Positions 26,666 through 35,575 of a DNA stretch of 44,321 nucleotides are shown piece after piece; the first letter of the stretch is position 1; every line of letters starts with the position of its first letter. Origin of the DNA: Comamonadaceae bacterium (GTDB taxonomy: Bacteria > Pseudomonadota > Gammaproteobacteria > Burkholderiales > Burkholderiaceae_C); the NCBI GenBank assembly GCA_023259355.1, contig JAHFQI010000007.1, forward strand, positions 1 through 44,321. Reading direction: 5' to 3'. Under the pieces are notes generated by a model that saw only the letters and a list, made by a program, of their open reading frames with translations, made no database searches and was not told the DNA's origin. Both the position numbers and the translations under genes were made by a program.

Positions 26666-27666
26666 AAAGCACCCTCTGGACTTCCCCCCTGCCAAGCCGG
26701 CGCGGCACCTTGAGCCGGCTGCTGGCCGCGGCCCTGCTCGCCGCGGCACCCGCCGCCTGGTCGCAGGGCGGCAGCGACACGCCCGTGAAAATCCTCGTCG
26801 GCTACCCTGCCGGCGGTTCGCTCGACACACTGGCGCGCCTGCTGGCCGACAAGCTCAAGGACGAACTCAAGCGGCCGGTGCTCGTGGAGAACAAGCCCGG
26901 CGCGGGCGGCCGCGTGGTGGTAGACATCCTGAAAAACTCGCCGGCCGACGGCAGCGTGGTGCTGCTGGGGCCGGACGCGCTGGCGGTGATCTTTCCGTAT
27001 GTCTCGAAGAAGCTGGGCTACGACCCCAGGACCGACCTGCAACCCGTCACCACGGTGGTGGATTTCCCCTTCGCGCTGGCGGCCGGCCAGGAACCCCAGG
27101 TCAAGACGCTGGGCGAGTACACGAGCTGGGCCAAGGCCAACCCCGCGCGGGCCAACTTCGGCACGCCGGGCGCGGGCGGCGGCCACCACTTCCTGGGCCT
27201 GATGTTCAGCAAGGCGATCGGCGTGGACATGCAGAACATCCCCTACCAGGGCGGCGCACCGATGATGGCCAACCTTATCGGCGGCCAGGTCAGCCTGGGT
27301 TTCGAGGTGCTGGGCGGCCAGCTCGAATACCACCGCGCCGGCAAGGTGCGCATGGTGGCCGTGTCGTCCGCCACGCGCGTGCCACAAGCGCCCGACGTGC
27401 CCACCTTCGCCGAACTCGGCTACCCGAATCTGACGGTATCGGGCTTCCACGCCGTGTTCGCCCCGCCCAAAACGCCAGCCGCAGCCGTCGCGACCTGGAA
27501 CCAGGCGCTCGCCAAGGTGGTCGCCCGGCCCGAGGTGCAGGAGCGGCTGCTCAGCTGGGGCTACATCCCCAAGACCGGCACACCCGACGAATTGACAAAA
27601 CGCATCGCGGACGACGCTGCGCGCTGGTCACCGGTGATCAAGGCGTCGGGGTTCAGCATCGATTGA
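26662..27666 (+). CDS. Bug-family (TctC-like) periplasmic solute-binding protein
   Basis: 334 aa. Signal peptide of about 35 residues (Arg-rich head, RLLAAALLAAAPAAWS then Gln), followed by the Bug fold with KILVGYPAGGSLDTLARLLA, VENKPGAGGRVV, GTPGAGGGHHF, IPYQGGAPMMANLIGGQV and FHAVFAPPKTP. Bug proteins bind carboxylates, aromatic acids or amides. There are no tctA/tctB membrane genes nearby, as with most orphan Bug proteins of Burkholderiales, which may serve a shared transporter or signal. It is the second gene of a GntR-controlled pair with the kinase. The stop abuts the next gene's stop with no gap. Confidence 0.9.
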   Translation: MKSTLWTSPLPSRRGTLSRLLAAALLAAAPAAWSQGGSDTPVKILVGYPAGGSLDTLARLLADKLKDELKRPVLVENKPGAGGRVVVDILKNSPADGSVVLLGPDALAVIFPYVSKKLGYDPRTDLQPVTTVVDFPFALAAGQEPQVKTLGEYTSWAKANPARANFGTPGAGGGHHFLGLMFSKAIGVDMQNIPYQGGAPMMANLIGGQVSLGFEVLGGQLEYHRAGKVRMVAVSSATRVPQAPDVPTFAELGYPNLTVSGFHAVFAPPKTPAAAVATWNQALAKVVARPEVQERLLSWGYIPKTGTPDELTKRIADDAARWSPVIKASGFSID

Positions 27667-28986
27667 TCAGGCCGCGCCCCGGCGCAGCCACGCCAGCACG
27701 CCCGCCGCCGCACGGCGGCCCGTGGCGAAGCTGGCGGTCAGCAGGTAGCCGCCCGTCGGGGCCTCCCAATCGAGCATCTCGCCAGCGCAGAACACGCCGG
27801 GCAAGGCCTTGAGCATCAGCGCCTCGTCCATCGCCTCGAACGGCACGCCGCCGGCGCTGCTGATGGCCTCGTCGATCGGGCGCGGCGCCACGACGCGCAC
27901 GGGCAGCGCCTTGATCGCGGCGGCCAGCGCCTCGGGGCGGCCCATGGCGTCCTTGGGCAGCAACTCGTGCAGTAGCGCCATCTTGATGCCGTCCAGGTTC
28001 AGGCGGCTTTTCAAATGGCTGGACAGCGAACGCGAGCCGCGTGGATGGCGCACCTCGGCCAGCACCTTTTCCGGAGACCGGTCCGGCAACAGGTCCAGCT
28101 CGAACGTGGCATGGCCGGTGGCGCTGATCTGGTCGCGCAGTAACGCGGCAGCGGCATAAATCAAACTGCCTTCCACGCCGGTGGCGGTGGCAACGAACTC
28201 GCCCTTACGCTCAAAGCTGCGCCCCTGCGAGTCGGTAAAGCGGATCGCCACCGACTTGAACGGCTGGCCGGCGAAGCGACTGCTGAAATGCTCGGACCAG
28301 CCTTGCGGCGCATCGCCCTGCTCTTGCGTGTCACGGCCCGCCACGTCGAAGCCGCAGTTGGCAGGCTGCAGCGGCACCACGGGCACGCCAGCGGCCACCA
28401 GCCAGGGCACCCAGGCGCCGTCGGACCCGAGCCGCGCCCAGCTACCGCCGCCCAATGCGAGCACCGTGGCGTGGGCGGACACCGTCTTGCGGCCCTGCGG
28501 TGTGTCGAACAGCAGCGCGCCCGTGTTATCCAAACCCGCCCAACGGTGGCGCATGTGGAATTGCACAGGCATGCCGGTGACGGGGTGGCGCAGGCGGTGC
28601 AGCCAGGCGCGCAGCAGCGGCGCGGCCTTCATGTCGGTGGGGAACACCCGGCCCGAACTGCCGACAAAGGTGTCGATGCCCAGGCTGGTTGCCCAGGCGC
28701 GCAGCGGGTCCGGGCCGAATTCGGCCAGCAGCGGCGCGAGGGTGGCGCGGCGTTCGCCGAAACGGGAGGCAAAGGCCTCGGGGCCTTCCGAGTGGGTCAG
28801 GTTCAGGCCGCCCTTGCCCGCCAGCAAGAACTTGCGGCCCACGGAAGGCATGGCGTCAAACAGGTGCACCGCCACGCCCGCAGCGGACAGCACCTCCGCC
28901 GCCATCAGGCCAGCTGGGCCGCCGCCGATGATGGCGACTTCAACCGATTCATTCACCGCTGCGCTCTTCAAGTTCGATTCACTCAT
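27667..28986 (-). CDS. HI0933/BaiN-like FAD-dependent oxidoreductase
   Basis: 439 aa. Rossmann FAD motif AIIGGGPAGLMAAEVL (19-34), GRKFLLAGKGGLNLT (50-64) typical of the HI0933/YhiN family, VLALGGGSWARLGSDG, and C-terminal GGVPFEAMDEALMLKALPGVFCAGEMLDWEAPTGGY-type dinucleotide closing region. The family includes BaiN-type flavoproteins; the physiological substrate is unknown for most. The ATG at 28986 overlaps the stop of an 11-codon mini-ORF that itself begins at the addA stop. Convergent with the Bug gene; the two stops form TGATCA. Confidence 0.9.
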   Translation of the reverse strand: MSESNLKSAAVNESVEVAIIGGGPAGLMAAEVLSAAGVAVHLFDAMPSVGRKFLLAGKGGLNLTHSEGPEAFASRFGERRATLAPLLAEFGPDPLRAWATSLGIDTFVGSSGRVFPTDMKAAPLLRAWLHRLRHPVTGMPVQFHMRHRWAGLDNTGALLFDTPQGRKTVSAHATVLALGGGSWARLGSDGAWVPWLVAAGVPVVPLQPANCGFDVAGRDTQEQGDAPQGWSEHFSSRFAGQPFKSVAIRFTDSQGRSFERKGEFVATATGVEGSLIYAAAALLRDQISATGHATFELDLLPDRSPEKVLAEVRHPRGSRSLSSHLKSRLNLDGIKMALLHELLPKDAMGRPEALAAAIKALPVRVVAPRPIDEAISSAGGVPFEAMDEALMLKALPGVFCAGEMLDWEAPTGGYLLTASFATGRRAAAGVLAWLRRGAA

Positions 28987-29018
28987 TCCGTCTTTCTCAT
29001 TCGATTTTCTTTACTCAT
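28983..29018 (-). other. 11-codon mini-ORF joining addA and the flavoprotein gene
   Basis: ATG 29018 to TGA 28983 encodes MSKENRMRKTE. Its ATG overlaps the addA stop as ATGA (29018-29015) and its TGA overlaps the flavoprotein ATG as ATGA (28986-28983). Both junctions are read directly. Three GAATGAG copies occur in the 37-bp span. Whether it is translated is unknown; it would let ribosomes pass from addA to the next gene. Confidence 0.5.
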
Positions 29019-32000
29019 TCAACGACGACCTGCCGCCCGTCGCCCGTCAAAAAAGCGACCGTCACGGCTTGATCGGGGTAGGCGGTCTGCACAGCCGCCC
29101 GGTATTCACGCAGCTGAGTGATCAGCGCGGGCTGTTGCTCGGGTGTGGCAGCCGATTTGTAATCCAGCACCCACCAGCCGGCCGAAGCGGTTGGCGCAAT
29201 GCGGTGCACCAGGCGGTCCAGCCGGAGGAGCCGGCCCTGGTGCAGCAGCTCGACCTCGTTGCCCTGCCAGTCCACCGACGCGGTATCCCAGGCCCAGGCG
29301 CCTTCGCCGGCCAGGATGCCGTGCGCGAGGCGGGCGGCCTGGCGCACCTGCGCGGCGGTCAGTTCGAACTCGCGTTCAGCCTGCGCGAGCGCCGGCTCGC
29401 CGAACGTGCCGCCGCCCTCTTCCGCGCCGATCGGCGTCCGGGTCTCCAGCAGCCAGTGCATGGCCTGGCCGATGCGGGCTTCGAGCGAGGGCGCCGGGGG
29501 CTGATCGGCGACGCCATTCTTGACAGCCGCCTGTGAACATTCAAGGCTGAGGCGCGGCAAATCCGGCATGAAAAATGGCGCCGGCACGGCATTGTCGTCT
29601 GCCGCCGTGGGGTCAGCGTCCAGGTCGTCCAAGGCCGCATCGCCCACCGCTTGCGACAGGATCACCGCGCGCTCGGCCAGCGGGCTGATGCGCTGCCAGG
29701 CGCTGCCCGGCGCCTGGCGAAACGGCTGTATCGACGAGACCACGAGCTGCGTCCGGGCGCGGGTCATGGCCACGTAAAGCGCGTTGAGTTCTTCGCGCCC
29801 GCGCTCGGTCTGCTCGGCCGCCAGCGTGGCTTCGGCGCAAGGCGGCGGGCTGGTCTCGCTGGCCAGGAACACCAGCTTGCGCGGTACCGGAGACTCGCCC
29901 GGCCAGTCCACGAGCAGGCTCATGGTGTCGGCGCGCGGCGGCTCGGTGTCGGTGTCGAGCATCAGCACCAACTCGGCCTCCAGCCCCTTGGCACCGTGGA
30001 TGGTCAGCAGCCGCACGGCGTCGGCGTCGGCCGTGACGGGTGCGCGGATACCGCCCTTGCGGAACGCCCGTACCAGGGCGTAGGGCGTGAGGTAGCGCCC
30101 GCCGTCCAGCCCCAGCGCGGTGGACAGCAGCGCACGCAGGTTGGCCAGGACCACGCCACGCAGCGGCGCGGGCGCGGCGGCGGCAAAACGCGCGAGCACG
30201 TCGCCGTGGTGGTAGATGGCGTCCAGCGCGTCGTGCGGCGGCAGCGTGTCCACCCAGCCCTTGTAGCGCGGCAGCGCGTCGGCCGCCTCGCGCAGCGTGG
30301 GGGTGGGCAGGTCGGCGCGGTGCAGCAGGTCGAACCAGCTCACGCCCGCGTTGTCGGGCTGGCGACGCAGCAGGGCCAGCGTCACCAGGTCGTCATCGGT
30401 GCAGCCGAACAGAGGCGACTTGAGCGCGCGCGCCAGCGAAAGATCGTGCGAGTTGGACACCAGCGCGTCGAGCAGCGCCACCACGTCCTGCACTTCGGGC
30501 GCCTCGGCGAGGTCGTTCTTTTCCGGCTGCTGGGTGGCGATGTGCAGCGTGCGCAACTCGTCCTGCATCACGGCGAGCCGGTCGCGCTTGCGCGCCAGCA
30601 CCATGATGTTTTTGGGCGCCAGGCCGTCGGCGATGCGGGCGGCCAACCAGTGCGCCGCCTGGCGGCACTCGCGCGTGCGCAGCGTTTCCTCGGGCAACTG
30701 GCGCGGCGTGGTCAGGCTGTCGCGCCAGACCAGCGCGTCGGCCGCGTGGGTGTCACCCACCCCGTCCACGTCATCGCCGGCATCGCGCCCGACCTGCGGC
30801 AGCGCCAGCACCGCGCCCGGCACGGTGGATTCGGTGGTGTGGTCCCGGAATCCCTCATAGGCGCCCGCGGTCTGGGCCGCCGCCATCACCGTGTTGACCG
30901 TGGCGATCACGCCCTGGGCGTTGCGGCGGGTGTGGTCGCAGCTCAGCAGATCCCCGCCCAGCCCATCGCGCACAAAAGCCTGGGCCGCGCGGAACACCTG
31001 GGGCTCGGCGCGGCGGAAACGGTAGATGCTCTGCTTCGGGTCGCCGACGATGAAGACGCTGGGCGCGGCCGCGCCGCCGCCCGAGCCTGCATAACCGCTG
31101 AGCCAGGCGTGCAGCGCCTGCCACTGCAGCGGGTTGGTGTCCTGGAACTCGTCGATCAGCAGGTGGCGGATACGCGCATCCAGCCGCTCCTGCACCCAGC
31201 CGCTGAGCACCGTGTCGGACAACATGACCTGCGCGGCGCGCTCCACATCGTTCATGTCCACCCAGCCACGCTCGCGCTTGAGCGCGGCGAATTCGCCGAT
31301 CAAGCGGCGCGTGAGGCGCGCCATGCGCTGCTGGTAGAGCCACGCGGCGTGCTGGCGGCGCGCCAGGCACAGGGTCTGAAGTTCAGGTTCGGCCTCCTGC
31401 GCGGCCGGAAATTTCTGCAGGTTTTTGGTGAGGCGGTCCTCGGCAGCCACAAAAAAGGTCTTGCGCAGCAGGTCCAGGCGGGCGTCGAGATCGTCCAGCG
31501 CAAAGGCATCCACCACGGCGTCGGCCGCCTTTTGCGGCGTCTTGTTGGACTCCGCGCCCAGCGCGCGGGCCCAGGCCAGCCATCGCTGGCGCGTTGTCTC
31601 GCCAGCCAGCGCGTCAGCGGGCGCATTCAGGCCAGCCAGCACCGTATACAGATCGCCAAACGGCAGCACAGAGGCGTCCACGACACCCTCTGCATCGGCC
31701 AGGCTGAATTCCACGCGCCGCGACAACGCCGCCGCGAGCGCCTTGGCTGTCTGGAAGCGGCCATGCACCGCCACCACGGCGTTGAAGTCAGAGCGCGCTT
31801 CGGCGTCCGCCGCCACGGCGGCATGAAAGCGCCGCCAGACCTGGCCCACGGCCTCGGTGTCATCTTCGAGCAGGTTGTAATGCGCCGGCAGGCCCAGGCC
31901 CTCCAGCACCGACAGCGGGGCCGTGCGCAGCAGCGCGGCGAACCAGCTGTGGAAAGTGCGGATCTGCACCGGGCGACCCGATTCGAGCACGCCCTGGTAC

Positions 32001-32347
32001 AGGTTTCGCAATGCGTCCCGCCCCTCCAGCGCCAACGCGGGGTCGATGCCGCGCGAAATCAGTTCCTTTTGCAGGGCTTCGGGCGAGGCCTGGGCAAACT
32101 GCGTCAGCCACTCGTCAAGCCGATGCCGCATCTCGCCTGCGGCCTTGCGGGTGAAGGTGATGGCCAGGATTTCATGCGGCTGCGCGCCCTGCAGCAAGGC
32201 CCGCACGATGCGCGAGACCAGCATCCAGGTCTTGCCCGCCCCGGCGCAGGCCTCCACCGCCACGCTGCGGCGCGGGTCGCAGGCGATGGCGTAGAAGGCT
32301 TCGCGGCCGACGCGCTGGCCGTTGAGTTCGTAGGCGGGGGTGTTCAT
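29015..32347 (-). CDS. addA: AddA-like UvrD/Rep helicase-nuclease subunit
   Basis: 1110 aa. SF1 helicase motifs: Walker A ACAGAGKT (33-40), LAITFTRKAAGEMRHRL, LIDEFQDTNPLQW (motif II/III), FIVGDPKQSIYRFRRAE, LTIHGAKGLEAELVL (motif V) and LYVAMTRARTQLVVSS (motif VI). The C-terminal PD-(D/E)XK nuclease has WWVLDYKSA. With AddB it makes the ATP-driven helicase-nuclease that resects double-strand breaks for recombination, replacing RecBCD. ATG 32347 (MNTPAYELNG) overlaps the addB stop by 4 bp; a longer start inside addB was rejected. Confidence 0.93.
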   Translation of the reverse strand: MNTPAYELNGQRVGREAFYAIACDPRRSVAVEACAGAGKTWMLVSRIVRALLQGAQPHEILAITFTRKAAGEMRHRLDEWLTQFAQASPEALQKELISRGIDPALALEGRDALRNLYQGVLESGRPVQIRTFHSWFAALLRTAPLSVLEGLGLPAHYNLLEDDTEAVGQVWRRFHAAVAADAEARSDFNAVVAVHGRFQTAKALAAALSRRVEFSLADAEGVVDASVLPFGDLYTVLAGLNAPADALAGETTRQRWLAWARALGAESNKTPQKAADAVVDAFALDDLDARLDLLRKTFFVAAEDRLTKNLQKFPAAQEAEPELQTLCLARRQHAAWLYQQRMARLTRRLIGEFAALKRERGWVDMNDVERAAQVMLSDTVLSGWVQERLDARIRHLLIDEFQDTNPLQWQALHAWLSGYAGSGGGAAAPSVFIVGDPKQSIYRFRRAEPQVFRAAQAFVRDGLGGDLLSCDHTRRNAQGVIATVNTVMAAAQTAGAYEGFRDHTTESTVPGAVLALPQVGRDAGDDVDGVGDTHAADALVWRDSLTTPRQLPEETLRTRECRQAAHWLAARIADGLAPKNIMVLARKRDRLAVMQDELRTLHIATQQPEKNDLAEAPEVQDVVALLDALVSNSHDLSLARALKSPLFGCTDDDLVTLALLRRQPDNAGVSWFDLLHRADLPTPTLREAADALPRYKGWVDTLPPHDALDAIYHHGDVLARFAAAAPAPLRGVVLANLRALLSTALGLDGGRYLTPYALVRAFRKGGIRAPVTADADAVRLLTIHGAKGLEAELVLMLDTDTEPPRADTMSLLVDWPGESPVPRKLVFLASETSPPPCAEATLAAEQTERGREELNALYVAMTRARTQLVVSSIQPFRQAPGSAWQRISPLAERAVILSQAVGDAALDDLDADPTAADDNAVPAPFFMPDLPRLSLECSQAAVKNGVADQPPAPSLEARIGQAMHWLLETRTPIGAEEGGGTFGEPALAQAEREFELTAAQVRQAARLAHGILAGEGAWAWDTASVDWQGNEVELLHQGRLLRLDRLVHRIAPTASAGWWVLDYKSAATPEQQPALITQLREYRAAVQTAYPDQAVTVAFLTGDGRQVVVE

Positions 32348-34926
32348 GTCCACGAGTCTTTCCGGCACAGGCCGCGCGCGGCGCAGAAATCGCACACGGC
32401 GGCTTCGCCGAGCGCGGGCAGCGCGGCGCCCTCGGCGATGCGGCGCATGTCGTGCAGCAGACCTTCGATCAGCAGGTCACGCACAGCCACGACGTCCGGC
32501 TCCTCGACGTCTTTCGTGCCGTCTTTCTCACCGACGTTGACGTAGGCCGCGCGCAGGGTGTCGTGGTCCAGCAGGGCGGCGTAGAACGCGAGCTGGGTGT
32601 CTTCGGTGGGCGCCTTGATGCGGACACGCGTGGTGCCCAGGTTCTCGGTCTTGTAGTCGATCACCAGCGTCGTGCCGTCGGCGCACTGGTCGATGCGGTC
32701 GATCCGCCCGACCAGGGTGATCGCACCCAGCGGCATCTCTCTTTCAACTTCACCCTGGTCGTAGCGGGCGCCGCCGGCCTCGAAGGCGGCAAGCCACACG
32801 AGGTAACCGTCGCGCACACGCGGCCAGGCGGCGGCGAAGGGCAGGAACTCGCCATCGGCCAGCCCCATGACGCGTGTGGCCTCGGCGGCGGCGGCATCGA
32901 GCCGCGTGGTGCGCTGCGCCCGGTCGTTTTCGGGTGCGGCCTTCAACGCTTCGTGGAACAGCTTCAGGACCGCGTGCAGCCACTGGCCGAAATCGCGCTT
33001 GTCCACTTCGGTGTCGAGCTCGTCCACCTCCTTGAGGCCGAGCTGGCGCAGGGCGAAGAAGCGGTAGGGGCAATGCCGCAGATCGTCGTAGGCGCTGGCT
33101 GAAAGTTGCTTGACCGGCAGAGCGGCACCGACGGGAAACGGATGCGGAACCGGCGCGGCTTGCACCGCGCGCTGCGGGCGCGGGTCGCCGGCGTGCCAGG
33201 GTGCGGTCGCCGACGCGGTGCCCGTTGATTCAGCGGCTTCACGCTGGATCTGCATTTTGAGCAATTGCACCAACGGGCTCGGGAGCAGCGGCTCGCCGCC
33301 TTCATCGCCCTCGCGCCACAGCAGATCACTGTGTGGCGTCTGGAGCGCGTGTGTCCAGGCGGCCTGCACGGCGGCGGCCAGTTGCTCGCGGCTGGGCAGC
33401 CCCAGAGCCTCGCGCTGGGCCGCCGTCCAGGGGCCTGACGGTTCCGGCGACGGCTGCAGGCGCACTTCGTCGCAGCCCGGCACCACCAGGGCGGCAAACG
33501 GCCGGGCCAGCAGCTGGCTCAGCGGCAGGATCACCACCGGCTCGTCGCCCGGGTGCGCGGGCACGTAGCTCGCGGACTCCAGCACCGTGTTGACCCAGAC
33601 GGTGAATTCGGCCAGGTCAAGGCGCCGCGTCGCGCCATTGAAGCCTGACAGTTCGGCTTGCGCGTCCTCTTCCAGCCGTAGCACGGCCAGCAGCTTGCCG
33701 CCCGCCGCGTCGGACGCGAGCATCGCCCACTGGCCGCCGGCGACCAGCAGCGTGCGCAGCGCCGCAATCCACTGCGCGAGCGGGCGCGGGCGTAACAGGC
33801 TCTCGCGCAGGGCCTCGACCGATTGGCGCCAGGCCATGAAGTCCGAGTCTTCCTCCACAGGAAGGGCGCCCGCCGCAGGCCATTCCCGAAAGCCGGCGCG
33901 CCTGAGCGCCTTTTCCAGTGCCAGCACCTTTCCGGACGGCTGGGCCGGGCTGTTCTTGAGCCAGTCGAGCACCGCGTCGCTGGGGGCATTCCAGACGCAG
34001 GCCCGCAGCGCCCCCATGACCTGCGCGGCAGCACGCGTGGTGGAGAGCTTCCAGCCGCTTTCATCCCGCACCGGCACACGGGCGGCGTCGAGCATGGCGC
34101 GAATGCGCCGCGTGAGCGCACGGTCGACGGCAGCCAGCGCCACCGGCACCCGGCCCGCTTCGATGTGGCGCAGCACGCAGGCGGCCGCGCACTGCGCTTC
34201 GTCCTCGGCGTCGCGGGCGGGGTGCAGGGCCACGGTGCCGCGCTGCGCCAGTGCCGGCATGGCGGCGGCCGGCAACGACAGTGTCATGGCGCGTTGGCCC
34301 CAAAGCGCCTGCAGCGCCTCGGTCAGGGGTTCGGCCAGGAAGCCATCCAGCAGCACCACACCGTCCAGCGTGTCGCCGACCCAGGGCTCGAACAGCACAT
34401 CCGTGGCATAGCCGGACGTGGCGGCCCAGGCCAGCGCCAGCTGGGCCACGGCGGCTTCCAGCGCCATCACGCTGGCGTCCAGCCCAAGCGAGACCACGGC
34501 GCGCGCGCCCGCGGCCCAGGCCTGGCGCTGCGCCGGTGGCACGGCACAGGCTTGCGCGGCCAACTGGCCTGCCGCTTCCACCAGCGGGCCGGCCAGCAGG
34601 TCGCGGCGGGCGCCCAGACCGGCGCGTTCCAGCAGCGCCTGCGCGGTCAGAATGTCGCGCGCGGCGTCAAACGCCAGGTCGTCGGGCCCCGGATTGAACG
34701 CCCGCAGGCGGCGCGCCCAGTTCAGGGTGGTCTCAAAGTGCGGTGCAAATCCGTCGGGCCGGGCCCGCGCCCACAGCATTGAAGCCAGCGGCATGAGCTG
34801 GGCATACGGCAGCACCACCACGGTGCGGGCGGGATGGGCCTTGAGCGCCGCCATGTGACGCGCCACGTCGTCCAGCAGGCAGGCCCACACGGTCAGGGAA
34901 AAATGGCTTGAATCAACGTTGCTCAT
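32344..34926 (-). CDS. addB: AddB-like PD-(D/E)XK nuclease subunit
   Basis: 860 aa from ATG 34926 (MSNVDSSHF). No P-loop is visible at the N-terminus (VVVLPYAQL in its place), as in the inactivated-helicase AddB type. The C-terminal nuclease has the core LVGRIDRID, LVIDYKTENLG and QLAFYAALL. A four-Cys Fe-S staple is seen: Cys about 619 in HCPYRFF and the terminal CDFCAARGLC (845, 848, 854), as in AddB and Cas4-like nucleases. It acts with AddA at broken DNA ends. The ATG lacks an SD and lies 4 bp after a strong hairpin. Stop overlaps addA start (32344-32347). Confidence 0.9.
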   Translation of the reverse strand: MSNVDSSHFSLTVWACLLDDVARHMAALKAHPARTVVVLPYAQLMPLASMLWARARPDGFAPHFETTLNWARRLRAFNPGPDDLAFDAARDILTAQALLERAGLGARRDLLAGPLVEAAGQLAAQACAVPPAQRQAWAAGARAVVSLGLDASVMALEAAVAQLALAWAATSGYATDVLFEPWVGDTLDGVVLLDGFLAEPLTEALQALWGQRAMTLSLPAAAMPALAQRGTVALHPARDAEDEAQCAAACVLRHIEAGRVPVALAAVDRALTRRIRAMLDAARVPVRDESGWKLSTTRAAAQVMGALRACVWNAPSDAVLDWLKNSPAQPSGKVLALEKALRRAGFREWPAAGALPVEEDSDFMAWRQSVEALRESLLRPRPLAQWIAALRTLLVAGGQWAMLASDAAGGKLLAVLRLEEDAQAELSGFNGATRRLDLAEFTVWVNTVLESASYVPAHPGDEPVVILPLSQLLARPFAALVVPGCDEVRLQPSPEPSGPWTAAQREALGLPSREQLAAAVQAAWTHALQTPHSDLLWREGDEGGEPLLPSPLVQLLKMQIQREAAESTGTASATAPWHAGDPRPQRAVQAAPVPHPFPVGAALPVKQLSASAYDDLRHCPYRFFALRQLGLKEVDELDTEVDKRDFGQWLHAVLKLFHEALKAAPENDRAQRTTRLDAAAAEATRVMGLADGEFLPFAAAWPRVRDGYLVWLAAFEAGGARYDQGEVEREMPLGAITLVGRIDRIDQCADGTTLVIDYKTENLGTTRVRIKAPTEDTQLAFYAALLDHDTLRAAYVNVGEKDGTKDVEEPDVVAVRDLLIEGLLHDMRRIAEGAALPALGEAAVCDFCAARGLCRKDSWT

Positions 34927-34930
34927 GGGG

Positions 34931-34949
34931 TCGCGCCGCCCGGGCGCGA
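34931..34949. other. GC-rich hairpin just before the addB start
   Basis: TCGCGCC-GCCCG-GGCGCGA, perfect 7-bp arms. In the addB mRNA it ends 4 nt before the ATG, where the ribosome must bind, and could restrict translation; it could equally be an operator in the addB/trxA divergent region. Confidence 0.45.
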
Positions 34950-34970
34950 CAGACGCGTGGGGTTGGTTTC

Positions 34971-34979
34971 TGTCACAAT
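34971..34979 (+). promoter_or_regulatory. Extended -10 promoter of trxA
   Basis: TGT-CACAAT, TGn plus a 4/6 -10 hexamer, placing the start about 38 nt before the ATG. No good -35 at 17 bp. Confidence 0.4.
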
Positions 34980-35023
34980 GCCGCAACTTTAGCTGCATCT
35001 CCATTCGTTCATAGGATTACGCC

Positions 35024-35356
35024 ATGGCCAGCGACCTGATCAAACACATTTCCGATTCCACTTTCGAAGCCGACGTGCTCAAAGCCGACAAGCCGGTGCT
35101 GGTGGACTACTGGGCCGAATGGTGCGGCCCCTGCAAGATGATTGCTCCGATCCTTGACGAAGTGGCCACGGGCTACGCGGGCAAGCTGCAGATCACCAAG
35201 ATGAACGTGGACGAAAACCGCGAGATCCCGGCCAAGTTCGGCATCCGCGGCATCCCCACGCTGATGCTGTTCAAGGACGGCCAGTTGGCCGCGACCAAGG
35301 TCGGCGCGATGAGCAAGGCGCAGTTGACGGCCTTCATCGACCAGCAGCTGGCCTAA
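35024..35356 (+). CDS. trxA: Thioredoxin 1
   Basis: 110 aa, canonical thioredoxin fold. Active site WCGPC with Cys34/Cys37, preceded by VLVDYWAEW; cis-proline loop [14 protein letters not shown]-terminal helix [12 protein letters not shown]. It reduces protein disulfides with electrons from thioredoxin reductase. AGGA precedes the ATG. It has its own terminator (35375-35416), so it is transcribed separately from rho, a typical neighbour in proteobacteria. Confidence 0.98.
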   Translation: MASDLIKHISDSTFEADVLKADKPVLVDYWAEWCGPCKMIAPILDEVATGYAGKLQITKMNVDENREIPAKFGIRGIPTLMLFKDGQLAATKVGAMSKAQLTAFIDQQLA

Positions 35357-35374
35357 CGGGTCCACGCCCCGGCG

Positions 35375-35416
35375 CGGACCCGCTCGGCGCGAGCCGGGTC
35401 CGTTTTCTCTTCTTTT
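35375..35416 (+). terminator. Rho-independent terminator after trxA
   Basis: A 12-bp stem CGGACCCGCTCG / CGAG-C-CGGGTCCG with one bulged C and a GCG loop, followed by TTTTCTCTTCTTTT. Very stable. An overlapping alternative stem (CGGGTCC/GGACCCG) begins right after the stop codon. Confidence 0.85.
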
Positions 35417-35418
35417 CC

Positions 35419-35427
35419 TGTCATAAT
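35419..35427 (+). promoter_or_regulatory. Extended -10 promoter of rho
   Basis: TGT-CATAAT (5/6 hexamer plus TGn), directly behind the trxA terminator. It predicts an untranslated leader of about 140 nt, consistent with the leader-based autoregulation known for rho in enterics; I see no specific attenuator. Confidence 0.5.
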
Positions 35428-35575
35428 CAGCGCCAATCACCGGTTTGCAAGGCGCGCCGGTTCGAGTTCCAGGTTCAGAACATTGAGGACGGGCTGACTT
35501 CCCGTACCTTCCCCAACCTCCCCCTGATTTTTCATAACGGCCCGGCACAAGGGCTGAACTCTCGCAGGACGTTCC

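Noticed and set aside
29651-32545. Long open frame (over 900 codons) on the plus strand opposite addA/addB
   Set aside because: It is the antisense shadow of a GC-rich gene: Arg/Gly/His/Gln-rich, no recognisable domain, while the minus strand has complete helicase motifs.
35418-35435. CTGTCAT near the rho promoter as a possible pho box
   Set aside because: A pho box needs two CTGTCAT-like repeats 11 bp apart; the second position reads AGCGCCA. The match is explained by the extended -10.
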